This document shows positions 26,591-35,655 of a DNA stretch of 42,138 nt, piece after piece. The stretch lies in contig JAAFGT010000017.1 of NCBI GenBank assembly GCA_010365215.1, positions 53,700 to 95,837 of the forward strand, written 5' to 3'. Source of the stretch: Acidipila sp. GTDB lineage: Bacteria > Acidobacteriota > Terriglobia > Acidiferrales > UBA7541. The notes beneath the pieces were generated by a model that ran no database searches, was not told the DNA's origin, and saw only the letters and a program-made list of their open reading frames with translations. Position numbers and translations under genes: made by a program. Position 1 is the first letter of the stretch; each line of letters begins with the position of its first letter.

Positions 26591-26604
26591 GCAGGGAGAC
26601 GCTC

Positions 26605-27294
26605 ATGAAATTTTTTCTCGACACTGCCAACCTGGATGAAATCCGTTCCGCTGCGGAATTCGGCGTAATCGACGGCGTTACCACGAACCCGACTCTGGTG
26701 GCTAAAGAAGGCCGCCCCTTCCGCGAGCTCATTCTGGCCATCTGCGATATTCTCCCGCGAGGGGTGATCAACGCCGAAGTCGTCTCCACCGATACGGCGG
26801 GCATGCTGCGCGAGGGCCGCGAGCTGGCGAGCTGGCACCCCAACATCGCCGTAAAAATTCCCATGACCAGCGACGGCGTGCGGGCGCTCTATGTGCTGGC
26901 TGGAGAAGGCATCCGCGTCAATGTGACGTTGTGCTTTTCTGCTGCGCAGGCATTGCTCGTGGCCAAGGCCGGAGCGTACATCGTCAGTCCGTTTATCGGA
27001 CGCCTCGACGACATTGGCCAGGACGGTCTAGTGCTGCTGCGCGAAATTCTGGAGATTTACCGCGTCAATAATTTTCCCGTTCTCGCGGCCAGCTTGCGAC
27101 ATCCCATTCACGTGATTGAAGCGGCAAAAATGGGCGCGCACATTGGCACGCTGCCGTCCAAAGTGTTCGAGCAGCTTTTTAAGCATCCGCTGACCGACCG
27201 CGGACTGGAAACGTTCGTGAAGGATTGGGAGAAGGCGCGCGGCGTGCTCGGTGAAATTATCGAGCCGGCCACCACGCCAAAACGGGGCAGGTGA
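26605..27294 (+). CDS. tal: Transaldolase (small, FSA/TalC type)
   Basis: 229 residues. Small transaldolase-family (beta/alpha)8 enzyme: [29 protein letters not shown], catalytic Lys84 in [11 protein letters not shown], and [14 protein letters not shown] (here [20 protein letters not shown]). These catalyse dihydroxyacetone transfer in the pentose phosphate pathway, or act as fructose-6-phosphate aldolases. GGGAG at 26594-26598 supports ATG 26605 over an upstream GTG. The next gene's GTG overlaps its TGA. Confidence 0.93.
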   Translation: MKFFLDTANLDEIRSAAEFGVIDGVTTNPTLVAKEGRPFRELILAICDILPRGVINAEVVSTDTAGMLREGRELASWHPNIAVKIPMTSDGVRALYVLAGEGIRVNVTLCFSAAQALLVAKAGAYIVSPFIGRLDDIGQDGLVLLREILEIYRVNNFPVLAASLRHPIHVIEAAKMGAHIGTLPSKVFEQLFKHPLTDRGLETFVKDWEKARGVLGEIIEPATTPKRGR

Positions 27295-27776
27295 GACACT
27301 TCGGAATCGGTTGGCAGTTATGGGTGGCCGCGGGACTCTTCGGTGCTCTGGCCGCCGCTCTGTGGTGGTGGCGCCGGCGCCCGGGCGACCCGTTGGAGAT
27401 CGAGCGCAGGCGTCGCGAGCACCTCAGCCGCGTGGGGCGCATTGTCGAAGGCGAAATTCTGGAAATTAATGAAGTTCCCGCTTCTGATTTACCCATCGAC
27501 CCGGCTGGCAAGCCCTCTGTGGACAGTTCTCCGATTGCTCCTGGCCATACTGCCGGCCACGAGGCAGTGCAGACTCCCAACGGCCCGCGTTCATTGGTTC
27601 TCTATACCTATTCGATCTCGGGAGTGACCTACGAAGCCGGGCAGGACATTACCGGCTTCGAGCAGCGAGCGTGCCTAAGCCGGGTCATTTCCGGCCAGCC
27701 TGCCAGTGTGAAATACGACCCCGCCAATCCTGGCAATTCCATGCTTATCGCCGAAGATTGGTCAGGGATCGACTGA
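27291..27776 (+). CDS. Single-pass membrane protein, DUF3592-like
   Basis: 161 residues. One N-terminal membrane helix ([18 protein letters not shown], about 10-27) is followed by an Arg-rich stretch ([18 protein letters not shown]). A mostly beta soluble domain follows, with [21 protein letters not shown] and [15 protein letters not shown]; the last segment is the VxYdPxnP motif seen in DUF3592 proteins. Function unknown. GTG start overlapping the transaldolase stop (GTGA); no clear ribosome site, so coupling is likely. Confidence 0.65.
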   Translation: MRHFGIGWQLWVAAGLFGALAAALWWWRRRPGDPLEIERRRREHLSRVGRIVEGEILEINEVPASDLPIDPAGKPSVDSSPIAPGHTAGHEAVQTPNGPRSLVLYTYSISGVTYEAGQDITGFEQRACLSRVISGQPASVKYDPANPGNSMLIAEDWSGID

Positions 27777-27801
27777 ATTAATTATAAGTTCCTGGAGTTC
27801 G

Positions 27802-28047
27802 ATGAAACGTTTTTTCACCGTCGCGTTTGTCATGGTGGTCGGGGTCATTCTCAGCCTGGCTTCTGTGCTCGTTCTTCTCGCAGCCACGCTAAACGTCGAG
27901 CTGATGGAAAATGCGCAATTGCGTCTGCTGGCGGAGTTGGCCACGCTGCTACTTGGAGTTTTTCTCCTGGTCGCGAGTGTGTTTTTGTATGTTCGCCTGA
28001 CCGTGGTTGTGTTTGGCGGCAAACCGCAGGCGCCGCCCAAAACTTAG
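27802..28047 (+). CDS. Small two-helix membrane protein
   Basis: 81 residues with two hydrophobic helices (about 5-29, AFVMVVGVILSLASVLVLLAATL; about 43-67, ELATLLLGVFLLVASVFLYVRLTVV) and a short polar tail. GGAG lies upstream of the ATG. It follows the DUF3592-like gene by 25 bases and may form a unit with it. No family recognised; reality is supported by codon phase, ribosome site and coherent hydrophobicity. Confidence 0.6.
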   Translation: MKRFFTVAFVMVVGVILSLASVLVLLAATLNVELMENAQLRLLAELATLLLGVFLLVASVFLYVRLTVVVFGGKPQAPPKT

Positions 28048-28089
28048 CGTGACAAGAATCCGCCAGGCCCCGTGGTCTTGCTCAGCAAC

Positions 28090-28108
28090 GCCGCCTGTGG
28101 CACGCTTC
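28090..28108. repeat. Intergenic hairpin CTGTGG/CCACAG
   Basis: CTGTGG-CACGCTT-CCACAG in the 164-base gap between the small membrane protein and the citrate synthase-family gene. Six-base-pair stem with seven-base loop and no T-run, so not an obvious terminator. The rest of the gap shows nothing recognisable. Confidence 0.35.
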
Positions 28109-28211
28109 CACAGCTATGCAGCATGAGAACTGTATTTGTAACCGCACCGTCGATGGATGGCAGATGCGGCAGGCGCTTGAGCCCGGTGCCCGGACGAAGG
28201 GGTAATCATTG

Positions 28212-29354
28212 ATGACCACCACTCCCAGTGGCGCCTCCGTCGGCCTTGATCAAGTGGTCGCTGCCCGAACCCGGTTGAGTCATGTGTACGGGCAGGCCGG
28301 CCAACTAGTAATTGCCGGGTATGCGCTGGAGGAGCTGGCCGGACGAGCCAGCTTCGAAGAAGTCGCGCACCTGTTGTGGAAGGGCGCCCTACCCGATCGC
28401 ACGGAGCTGGGCGCGCTATCCGCGCAGATGGCGAAAGTGCGCGGCCTCCCGGCTGTCACGCTGGACGTGGTGCGCGCGGCGTCCAAGGCGCCGCCGATTG
28501 ACGCGCTGCGCATGGCCTGCGCTACGCTGTCGCTCGACCTCGCCGATCCCAACGACATCTCCCGCGAAGCAGACTTTGCCAGCGCCAGAATGATCACCGC
28601 GCGCCTGCCCACCATCGCGGCTGCGCACGCGCGAATTTCCGCGGGCAAGGAACCTCTCGCGCCGCGCGCCGATCTTCCGCACGCCGCAAATTTTCTTTAT
28701 ATGGTGCACGGGCGCGAGCCGGACCCGATCGCCGCGAAGGCTCTCGACACCTATTGGGTCACGGTGATGGACCACGGAATGAATGCGTCCACTTTTGCCG
28801 CCCGGGTAATTGCCAGCACGCGCTCTGACATGGTGAGCGCGGTTACCGGAGCCATTGGCGCGCTAAAAGGGCCACTCCACGGCGGTGCTCCCGGGCCTGT
28901 ATTGGATATGCTTATGGAAATTGGCAGCGCGGATAAGGCCGAGCCGTGGCTGCGCAACGAGCTTGCGCAGGGACGCCGCATCATGGGTTTCGGCCATCGC
29001 ATCTACAAGGTGCGCGATCCTCGCGCCGAAGTACTCAGCCGGGTTGCTCTGGAAATGCAGGGCGCGCAGCTGGAGAACAGGCATCTGTTCGATCTCGCGC
29101 GCGAAGTGGAAAAGACCGCACTGCGCATACTCGAGGAGCACAAGCCCGGCCGCAATCTGAAGACCAACGTCGAATTTTATACGGCGCTGGTGCTTCAGTC
29201 GCTCGGGCTGCAGCCGCAGTCGTTCGTCGCGCTCTTTGCCTGCGGGCGTGTGGCCGGATGGGCCGCCCACGTGATCGAGCAGCGTGCCGAGGACCATCTG
29301 ATTCGCCCGCAGTCGGAATACATCGGGCCGAAGGGATTGAAACTTGAACGTTAG
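28212..29354 (+). CDS. Citrate synthase / 2-methylcitrate synthase family
   Basis: 380 residues. Condenses acetyl-CoA (or propionyl-CoA) with oxaloacetate. Family features: YGQAGQLVIAGYALEELA, LKGPLHGGAPG with His223, IMGFGHRIYKVRDPRA with His262, and NVEFYTALVLQSLG. The third triad residue, normally Asp in NVDFY, is Glu321 here, as in a divergent citrate synthase subfamily. The neighbour is an acyl-CoA carboxylase beta chain, which might favour propionate metabolism; prpB and prpD are not present. ATG 28212 has GAAGGGG 9 bases upstream; a TTG directly before it is an alternative. Confidence 0.88.
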   Translation: MTTTPSGASVGLDQVVAARTRLSHVYGQAGQLVIAGYALEELAGRASFEEVAHLLWKGALPDRTELGALSAQMAKVRGLPAVTLDVVRAASKAPPIDALRMACATLSLDLADPNDISREADFASARMITARLPTIAAAHARISAGKEPLAPRADLPHAANFLYMVHGREPDPIAAKALDTYWVTVMDHGMNASTFAARVIASTRSDMVSAVTGAIGALKGPLHGGAPGPVLDMLMEIGSADKAEPWLRNELAQGRRIMGFGHRIYKVRDPRAEVLSRVALEMQGAQLENRHLFDLAREVEKTALRILEEHKPGRNLKTNVEFYTALVLQSLGLQPQSFVALFACGRVAGWAAHVIEQRAEDHLIRPQSEYIGPKGLKLER

Positions 29355-29443
29355 CTCACCGGCATTTCCCATTACCGGAGATATTCGAGTGAACCAGGTC
29401 AAGCGATAATGCCCATCGCGTAAGCTTGCAATCCGCTTTACTG

Positions 29444-31000
29444 ATGAACCGCGAACAAAAACTTGAGGAGCTCAAACGCCGCGACGCGCTGGCCGAGGCC
29501 GGCGGTGGCGCGGAACGCCGCGAGCGGCAGCACAAAGAGGGCAAGCTGTCGGCGCGGGAACGCATCGAACTGCTGCTGGATGAGGGTACCTTCGAGGAAC
29601 TCGACAAATACGTCACGCACCACTGCACCGATTTCGGGATGGCGGAGCAGCGCATTCCCGGAGACGGCTTCCTGACCGGCTATGGCCGCATCGCCGGGCG
29701 CCTGGCTTACGTTTTCGCGCAGGACTTCACGGTTTTTGGCGGCTCGCTCTCTGAAGCCAACGCCATGAAAATCTGCAAGATCATGGACCTGGCTATGCGC
29801 AATGGCGCGCCGGTGATCGGGCTGAACGATTCAGGCGGGGCGCGCATTCAGGAAGGCGTGATGTCGCTGGCAGGATACGCGGAAATTTTTCTGCGCAACA
29901 CGCTGGCCAGCGGCGTGATACCTCAAATCAGTGCCGTGCTGGGCCCCTGCGCCGGCGGCGCGGTCTACTCCCCAGCAATCACCGACTTTATTTTTATGAC
30001 CCGCGGCACTGCTTACATGTTTGTCACCGGGCCCGAAGTCATTAAAACAGTCACGCACGAGGACGTCACTAAGGAAGAGTTGGGCGGCGCCATGACCCAC
30101 AACGCCACCAGCGGCGTCGCGCATTTTGTTGCCGGCAATGATGGCGATTGCCTGGCAATGATTCGCGAGCTGTTCAGTTATCTGCCCTCCAATAATCTTG
30201 AGGAGCCGCCACGCCGTGCGACCTCCGACCCCTGGGACCGTGCCGATGCCGCGCTGGGCCTGCTCGTTCCCGCCGATCCCATGATTCCCTACGACATCAA
30301 AGACGCCATACATGCCGTCGTGGATGACGGCGATTTCTTCGAGGTCCACGAGCATTTCGCCAGGAATATGGTGGTGGGCTTCGCACGTCTCGATAGCCGC
30401 TCTGTGGGAATCGTTGCCAATCAGCCGGCGGTTCTGGCCGGGTGCCTGGATATAAATGCTTCGGTGAAAGGCGCGCGGTTTGTGCGCTTCTGCGACGCCT
30501 TCAACATTCCTCTCATCACGTTCGTGGACGTTCCCGGTTTTCTTCCCGGCACGCAGCAGGAGTTTGGAGGCATTATCCGGCACGGAGCCAAGCTGCTGTA
30601 CGCGTACGCCGAGGCGACCGTGCCCAAGCTCACCGTGATCACGCGCAAAGCCTACGGCGGGGCGTATTGCGTGATGTCATCGAAACATATCCGCACCGAT
30701 GTGAATTTTGCCTGGCCCACGGCGGAGATTGCCGTGATGGGACCCGAGGGCGCAGTCAACGTCGTCTACAAACGAGAGCTGGATAAAACGCCGGGGGAAG
30801 AACGCGAATTCCTGCGCAAGGCAAAAGTCAAAGAGTTTCGCGAGCGCTTCGCCAACCCTTATATCGCCGCGGAGCGCGGGTATATCGACGCTGTCATTGA
30901 GCCACGACTGACGCGGCCGAAACTTATTACCGCGCTGCGCAGTCTCGAAAATAAGCGCGATATCAACCCAAAAAAGAAGCACGGCAACATTCCGCTGTAA
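29444..31000 (+). CDS. Acyl-CoA carboxylase carboxyltransferase (PccB-like)
   Basis: 518 residues, normal for beta subunits of propionyl-/methylcrotonyl-CoA carboxylases. It starts [22 protein letters not shown]. Family features: [105 protein letters not shown], and the C-terminal [20 protein letters not shown]. It needs a biotin carboxylase/biotin carrier subunit, which is not in the window. Acyl specificity is likely propionyl-CoA but not proven. An upstream in-frame TTG (29426) would add six residues. Confidence 0.94.
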   Translation: MNREQKLEELKRRDALAEAGGGAERRERQHKEGKLSARERIELLLDEGTFEELDKYVTHHCTDFGMAEQRIPGDGFLTGYGRIAGRLAYVFAQDFTVFGGSLSEANAMKICKIMDLAMRNGAPVIGLNDSGGARIQEGVMSLAGYAEIFLRNTLASGVIPQISAVLGPCAGGAVYSPAITDFIFMTRGTAYMFVTGPEVIKTVTHEDVTKEELGGAMTHNATSGVAHFVAGNDGDCLAMIRELFSYLPSNNLEEPPRRATSDPWDRADAALGLLVPADPMIPYDIKDAIHAVVDDGDFFEVHEHFARNMVVGFARLDSRSVGIVANQPAVLAGCLDINASVKGARFVRFCDAFNIPLITFVDVPGFLPGTQQEFGGIIRHGAKLLYAYAEATVPKLTVITRKAYGGAYCVMSSKHIRTDVNFAWPTAEIAVMGPEGAVNVVYKRELDKTPGEEREFLRKAKVKEFRERFANPYIAAERGYIDAVIEPRLTRPKLITALRSLENKRDINPKKKHGNIPL

Positions 31001-31054
31001 AAAAGAAGGGCCGCGCAGCAGCCCGCCGGGAATTTTAGACCGCGCGCTTATGAA

Positions 31055-31423
31055 TCAGGGTTTTTGATTAGCCGGGGCGGGGGTGGAAGTTTGGCCCTCG
31101 GCGACTCCGCCGGAAAACAGTTGGTCGGTCTTGACCATCCAGACCCCGCCTTCTCGAGCTAGAGTATATTTTCGTTTTGATTCGGCTTTGCTCTGTTTGA
31201 CGGTAATCTGGACAATAATCTCGGCGCGGTCGCGGTCGGTATTAAATTCTTCGTTCTCCACAGTCACGGCGCTGAGATCCACGTGTGCCGCGAGGTACTT
31301 ATCCAAAGCCGCTTGAATCGCTTCGTGGTCGCGCTTGTCCTGGCGGAGATTATCAATGAGCTCGCAGCCAGACATCGCTACGCCCGCGAGAGCAAGCAAC
31401 AGGATTCCCACTTTCCGACGCAT
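31055..31423 (-). CDS. Small lipoprotein, unknown function
   Basis: 122 residues. Signal MRRKVGILLLALAGVAMSGC with a clear lipobox (AMSGC, Cys20). The mature part has a helix (DHEAIQAALDKYLAAHVD) and beta strands (EIIVQITVKQSKAESKRKYTLAREGGVWMVK), an NTF2-like or cystatin-like arrangement. The C-terminus is a Pro/Ala/Thr-rich tail. Transcribed away from the lasso cluster from the shared 155-base spacer. No family can be named. Confidence 0.75.
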   Translation of the reverse strand: MRRKVGILLLALAGVAMSGCELIDNLRQDKRDHEAIQAALDKYLAAHVDLSAVTVENEEFNTDRDRAEIIVQITVKQSKAESKRKYTLAREGGVWMVKTDQLFSGGVAEGQTSTPAPANQKP

Positions 31424-31522
31424 TTTGTAAGGTTAGCACCCTTCTGACCGAGATGCAGCGCATAATCACTTTAGAATCTTAGGCTTTGAGTTACGGCCCA
31501 CTGGCGTTCAGTAAGCGTTAAA

Positions 31523-31551
31523 TTGCAATCGCCAGTTGGTTCTGCTATAAG
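31523..31551 (+). promoter_or_regulatory. Extended -10 promoter of the lasso peptide operon
   Basis: TTGCAA (31523-31528), 17-base spacer ending TGC, TATAAG (31546-31551): an extended -10 (TGnTATAA) with a fair -35 and ideal spacing. The transcript should start near 31558. It lies in the 155-base spacer shared with the minus-strand lipoprotein. Confidence 0.6.
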
Positions 31552-31578
31552 CGCAGGAGTGGTTTTTTCGCTCCGCAG

Positions 31579-32928
31579 TTGGCGGCGATTCTCGTGGACA
31601 CGAGTTTGATTCCGGACACGCTCCATTCTTCCGCCGCTACTTATTCACACAACAGCCTCGGTGTGCAGCCCCGCGCCGCCGCAGATCAACTTAAAATTTT
31701 ACTGAGCCCGGAAGAAGATCTCCTCGTTTCAATGGTTACCGGGCGCTATGATCCCGCTGTGTTTCGTAAAGCCGACTGGCCTGCGCTCACCGTTGCGGCA
31801 GCGCGCCTGGGAATGTTGGGCCACCTGGCAAGGCGGGCGGAAGAGTTTAGCCTTGCAGGCGTGCCGGGCAGCAGCCTCGCGGCCTGCGTGGAAGCGTGGC
31901 GCGGTCAGACTGCATTTAATTTGCTGTTGGCGCACACCGAGAAAGACTGGCTTGGAGTTCTGGCCGCGCGCGGCATTACTGCAATTCCACTGAAAGGCGT
32001 GTCGCTCTCGCGAATTCTATATCGGAGCCCGGCCGTCCGCTCCACCACCGACGTCGATCTGCTCGTACCCGCGGCGCAAATGAGCACGGCAGCGGAGATT
32101 TTCGAAGAGCGCGGGTACAGGTCGGCGCTGCCGCGCGCTTTACTGTCACGCCGAGCATTCCTCTCTCACACGGACGAGCACACTGCTGAAACCGTATACG
32201 TTGCCGAGCGGGGTGGAATTCCCGTGCAGGTCGAGTTGCACTGGAAAATTCTGCCGCTGCAGGAAAAGACCATCTGGAATTCGCTTGTTGAATACGACGC
32301 GGAGGGCGGTGCGGTCCGTGGGCTTTCCCAGGCGCCCTACTTGCTCTATCTGTGCGCACACCTGGCTGGACACGGCTGGCGCTCGCTGCACTGGCTGGCA
32401 GACATTGCTGCCTTTCTGGAAAAGTTCTCGGGCCGCATGGACGCCGCGGAATTTCTGGGCCATTGCGATCGTGCGAGGTTTCGCCATCGCGTGGGAGTTA
32501 CATTTGCTCTGCTCGAAGCATACTTTGGAATGCAGTGGCAACCCGCCAAGTCACTCGTTACCGTTCGCGCCCGCCGCGCAGCGGAGGGTTTCTTACGCCG
32601 GCCTCTCGAACCCGCCAGCACGCCCGGCGTCCTGGAAGTCCACCGCGAGCGTCTGCGCCAATTGGACGGCGGAAAAGACCGATTGCGTTATCTGTCGCGG
32701 CTCGCACGGCCCACTCGCGAAGAGTGGGCGCGGGAAGATGGCTCGTTGCGAACAACCGCCGCAGCGTGGGCGATACGCGCGCGACGCCTTTTGAATCTGG
32801 CCAACGGCGAGAACAAGCCAGAGAAAATTGTGGAATCAGATTTCAGTTCTTCTGCGAACCGGCACCCACAGGATCCCGCGGAGCGCCAAGCGCAGCGGCC
32901 GCTGGAACGTCCGCGAGGGACAATCTAG
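31579..32928 (+). CDS. Nucleotidyltransferase-family protein of the lasso cluster (NTP_transf_5 type)
   Basis: 449 residues. Residues about 130-190 hold the family core: ARGITAIPLKGVSLSRILY, then RSTTDVDLLVPAAQM with the paired acidic metal-binding residues of nucleotidyltransferases (DVD). A helical C-terminal half follows, with LLYLCAHLAGHGWRSLHWLADI. Homologues recur in lasso peptide clusters that also have an HPr-like kinase; in pseudomycoidin the equivalent protein was linked to sugar addition on the phosphorylated peptide. Here a tailoring role is inferred. TTG at 31579 is the first start after the promoter, with no well-spaced ribosome site, so the true N-terminus may be somewhat further in. 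Its TAG overlaps the next GTG. Confidence 0.8.
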   Translation: MAAILVDTSLIPDTLHSSAATYSHNSLGVQPRAAADQLKILLSPEEDLLVSMVTGRYDPAVFRKADWPALTVAAARLGMLGHLARRAEEFSLAGVPGSSLAACVEAWRGQTAFNLLLAHTEKDWLGVLAARGITAIPLKGVSLSRILYRSPAVRSTTDVDLLVPAAQMSTAAEIFEERGYRSALPRALLSRRAFLSHTDEHTAETVYVAERGGIPVQVELHWKILPLQEKTIWNSLVEYDAEGGAVRGLSQAPYLLYLCAHLAGHGWRSLHWLADIAAFLEKFSGRMDAAEFLGHCDRARFRHRVGVTFALLEAYFGMQWQPAKSLVTVRARRAAEGFLRRPLEPASTPGVLEVHRERLRQLDGGKDRLRYLSRLARPTREEWAREDGSLRTTAAAWAIRARRLLNLANGENKPEKIVESDFSSSANRHPQDPAERQAQRPLERPRGTI

Positions 32929-33248
32929 TGCCCGGTGAAACAGCGCTGCGCGTGAGTCCCGATGTGGTGGCGCAGGATTTGGGCGATGGCCTGGTGCTTT
33001 TGAATTTGCGCACCGGCATCTACTGGGGCCTCAACAGCACCGGTGCGGCCATCTGGCGGGGCATCGAAAATCAGGATGGAGTCGAAAAAATCTGCCGGCA
33101 GCTCCGTGCTGAATTCGACGGTTCCGAAGAAGAATTTGCCTCTGCCGTCCACGCACTGCTTTCCGAACTGGCCGCACATGAACTTATCGTAGAGAAAGCT
33201 GCGTCCGCTGCGAAAATCACCGGCAAAAAGACCCGAAAGGCGAAATGA
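32928..33248 (+). CDS. PqqD-like RiPP recognition element (lasso B1 protein)
   Basis: 106 residues from GTG at 32928. PqqD family: LRVSPDVVAQDLGDGLVLLNLRTGIYWGLNSTGAAIW is the winged-helix core that binds the leader peptide and presents the precursor to the peptidase. Helices follow at about 55-85 (EKICRQLRAEFDGSEEEFASAVHALLSELAAHELI), then a Lys-rich tail. The reading frame is open far upstream, but that part is antiphase to the nucleotidyltransferase gene; the GTG sharing one base with its TAG, with GAGGGA 7 bases before, is the likely start. Its TGA overlaps the B2 ATG (ATGA). Position and size fit a discrete, unfused B1. Confidence 0.9.
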   Translation: MPGETALRVSPDVVAQDLGDGLVLLNLRTGIYWGLNSTGAAIWRGIENQDGVEKICRQLRAEFDGSEEEFASAVHALLSELAAHELIVEKAASAAKITGKKTRKAK

Positions 33249-33658
33249 CCCGCGTTCTTGAGCACGCGCGCAAGTTAACTTGGCGCGAGTTCACAGGCAT
33301 CAGCGAAGCCGCCATGGTTCTGTGCCGCGTTGCATTCGGGCTGCGCCAAAGTAATTTTGCGGAACTTGTGAGGCGGCTGCATCTGGATGAAAAAATGCCG
33401 GCCGCGGGGGCGGAGCTTGTGGAGCAAGAAGCGCGCCGCGTGCGCCGGGCCCACCGACTGGTGCCGTTGGAGACAAACTGCCTGCTGGATTCGGTCGCCA
33501 CTGCCGTCTTGGTTCACCGCCGTGGGTACTCGATAGCTCTAGTAATTGGCGTGCAAAGGGATGGCGCTTCGCTGCACGCGCACGCCTGGCTTGGAGAACC
33601 TTCTCCTCAAGATGCCAGGAATTTTCGGCCCCTTCTTCGTGTCCCCAGCGAAGAATAG
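33245..33658 (+). CDS. Lasso peptide leader peptidase (B2, transglutaminase-like)
   Basis: 137 residues. Stand-alone cysteine peptidase domain of the lasso B2 family (C-terminal half of McjB). The catalytic Cys79 is in LVPLETNCLLDSVATAVLVHRRGY, His113 in LHAHAWLGEP, and Asp123 nearby is the probable third residue; spacing resembles the McjB triad (34 and 10 residues here). It should cut the precursor after the -1 residue, exposing Gly1. It overlaps B1 by four bases and is followed 83 bases later by the cyclase. No RRE is fused, consistent with the separate B1. Confidence 0.9.
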   Translation: MTRVLEHARKLTWREFTGISEAAMVLCRVAFGLRQSNFAELVRRLHLDEKMPAAGAELVEQEARRVRRAHRLVPLETNCLLDSVATAVLVHRRGYSIALVIGVQRDGASLHAHAWLGEPSPQDARNFRPLLRVPSEE

Positions 33659-33741
33659 GTTCACAGCCGTAAGTTTTTTGCGAGCTTCGCCAGTGGTTTC
33701 ATGGGCATTGTTTGGCGCGTCTCCCGGAGGAAACCCGGTAC

Positions 33742-35655
33742 ATGGGCGGTCTAGCGGGCATTGTTGTGAGCGGCGGCGAGTTCGCGCCACCGATGAATCT
33801 TCTGCCGCAGTTCGAGCAAATGATGGCCTCGCTCGCCCACCGCGGCGGCACCGACCCGGACGCCACGTGGCACGGCCCCGGTGGTTTGCTTGGCGCGCTC
33901 ACCCTTTCTCGCGCAACCCCCGAACGCCCGCTCCTGGAAGATCCTGAGAGCGGACTCATCCTCGCCTGGCACGGTCGCCTTGATAATCGCCTAGAACTGC
34001 TCACCGAGCTCGTTGAACCCGGCGAGCAGCCGGGCGATGCTGCTATTGTCCTCCGCGCCTTCAAACGATGGAACGAAAACTGCGTTTCAAAACTGATTGG
34101 CGATTTCGCATTTGCCCTCTGGGACCCGCGCACCCGCGCACTATTCGCCGCGCGTGATGCGCTGGGGTTGAAACCTTTCTTCTACAGCAGCGGGCCCGGC
34201 AGTTTTTATTTTTTCAGCGAAGTGCAGGCGCTGGCTCGGCTCCCGGGCGTCTCGGCCGAAGTGAATGACGAAACGGTCGGCGAATTCCTCCTTGGCTGGA
34301 CAGACTTTCCGCGCATTGAGCGCACGTTCTACCGACAGATCGAGCGTCTTCCACCGGCCCACTGGCTGCGCTGGAGCGCCGGGCGGCTTGAAATCGAGCG
34401 CTACTGGCGTGTCGACCCGGCGCGCCGCCTGCGCTTTCCGCGTCGCGAGGATTACGTCCAGGAATTTGGACGACTGTTCACTCAAGCGGTGGCTTGCCGC
34501 CTACCCTCCACAATGAAAGTTGGAGTTTTTCTCAGCGCGGGGCTTGATTCTGGAGCCGTTTGTTCCATCGCAGCCAAGGTGCGACCTGGCGGCGCGGGGC
34601 TGCGCGCGTATTCAATTTCATTGGAAGGCACGGCGGCGCTAACGAAGGCAACCGGGGACGAGAGCGTGTACGCTGCGCGCGTGGCGCAGGAGCTGGGCAT
34701 CGCCTGCGACCGTGTGCCGCTTTCGCGCTCGGCGGATCTGGGCGAACTTTCTTCGCGGCTTTCGCGACACGCTTCACCGTTTTTCGAGGAAGGCTGGGCG
34801 CACGAAGAAAATCTTCTGCGTCGCGTAGCGAAAGATGGCCTCGAGGTAGTGCTCACCGGTGACGGCGGCGACGAATTATTTAACGACCCTGGCGCTTACG
34901 TAGCCGACCTGGTGCGCAGCCTGCGATGGGCGAAGCTTGCCGTCGAGATCGGCGCGCGCGCGCGTTATTATCAGCGCACGCCGCTTGATGCGCTGCGCAG
35001 GGCGCTGCCCGGCGTGGTTCCCACCTGGGGGATCCGCGCATGGCGATCGTGGAAGCCACGCGCACTGCCATCGTGGATTGACCCGTGCTTTGCGGACCGC
35101 ATCGGCCTCAGCGAGCAGCTCCGCGAGGTGCGGTCGAAACTTCCTTTCAGTTCTCTCAGCGCCGACGCCGACCACCACGCCCTCACCCGCGGCCGCATGA
35201 CCCTGATGCACGAACAAAGAGAATGGGCAGCGGCGCAGCACGGCATTGAGTACCGTTTTCCTTTCTATGACCGGCGCCTGATCGAATTTCTTCTGGCCAT
35301 CCCGTACGAGTTGAAATCCGAAGGCGGACAGCCCAAAAGCCTGCTGCGAAAACTCCCGGGAATTTCGCCATTGGTCTTGGCGGCAAACCGCGAAAAGGTG
35401 GATTACGGAGGCCGGGCGGAAAGTATTCTTCGAGAACAGCTCGGCGAGGCGCTCGGCCATCTGTTCCAAAATCCCCCACCGGCCGCCCAAATGTACGTCC
35501 GGACGGCTCAGGCGCAAACCCTTTGCCAAGAGTTCCTTGCGGGCGCCGATAATCAGGAAAAGCCGGTTTGGATACTCGCCTGTTTTTTTCTCTGGATTCA
35601 ACACGCCGTATTGGGTATAAATAAAGATGGTCAAGGGGAAGGAGTAACGCGTTGA
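33742..35655 (+). CDS. Lasso cyclase, asparagine synthetase-like (C protein)
   Basis: 637 residues. The ATP-pyrophosphatase domain should adenylate the ring carboxylate and close the macrolactam. Its PP-loop SAGLDSG is at residues 265-271, and VLTGDGGDELF follows near 370. The N-terminal Ntn glutaminase-like domain starts MGGLAGIV, where glutamine-dependent AsnB has MCGI; the nucleophile Cys is replaced by Gly, consistent with an amine donor that is the peptide itself. ATG 33742 is chosen for this N-terminus and for GGAGGA at 33726-33731; an in-frame TTG at 33712 is rejected. At its 3' end AAGGAG at 35639-35644 serves the precursor, whose TTG overlaps the TGA by two bases. Confidence 0.92.
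   Translation: MGGLAGIVVSGGEFAPPMNLLPQFEQMMASLAHRGGTDPDATWHGPGGLLGALTLSRATPERPLLEDPESGLILAWHGRLDNRLELLTELVEPGEQPGDAAIVLRAFKRWNENCVSKLIGDFAFALWDPRTRALFAARDALGLKPFFYSSGPGSFYFFSEVQALARLPGVSAEVNDETVGEFLLGWTDFPRIERTFYRQIERLPPAHWLRWSAGRLEIERYWRVDPARRLRFPRREDYVQEFGRLFTQAVACRLPSTMKVGVFLSAGLDSGAVCSIAAKVRPGGAGLRAYSISLEGTAALTKATGDESVYAARVAQELGIACDRVPLSRSADLGELSSRLSRHASPFFEEGWAHEENLLRRVAKDGLEVVLTGDGGDELFNDPGAYVADLVRSLRWAKLAVEIGARARYYQRTPLDALRRALPGVVPTWGIRAWRSWKPRALPSWIDPCFADRIGLSEQLREVRSKLPFSSLSADADHHALTRGRMTLMHEQREWAAAQHGIEYRFPFYDRRLIEFLLAIPYELKSEGGQPKSLLRKLPGISPLVLAANREKVDYGGRAESILREQLGEALGHLFQNPPPAAQMYVRTAQAQTLCQEFLAGADNQEKPVWILACFFLWIQHAVLGINKDGQGEGVTR
35639..35644 (+). promoter_or_regulatory. Ribosome binding site of the lasso precursor
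   Basis: AAGGAG with a 7-base spacer (TAACGCG) to TTG at 35652. It lies inside the last codons of the cyclase and decides the precursor start, since no ATG is present in frame. Confidence 0.8.

Noticed and set aside
28120-28211. Sigma-54 promoter before the citrate synthase-family gene
   Set aside because: TGGCAC occurs in the gap, but the -12 part (TTGCA) is absent at the right spacing.
32352-32927. N-terminal extension of the PqqD-like protein
   Set aside because: This part is out of phase with the nucleotidyltransferase gene, has no homology-like features, and a GTG with a ribosome site at 32928 gives the normal PqqD length.
33712-33741. TTG start for the cyclase giving ten more residues
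   Set aside because: The ATG at 33742 has GGAGGA upstream and places the N-terminus where the Ntn fold begins.
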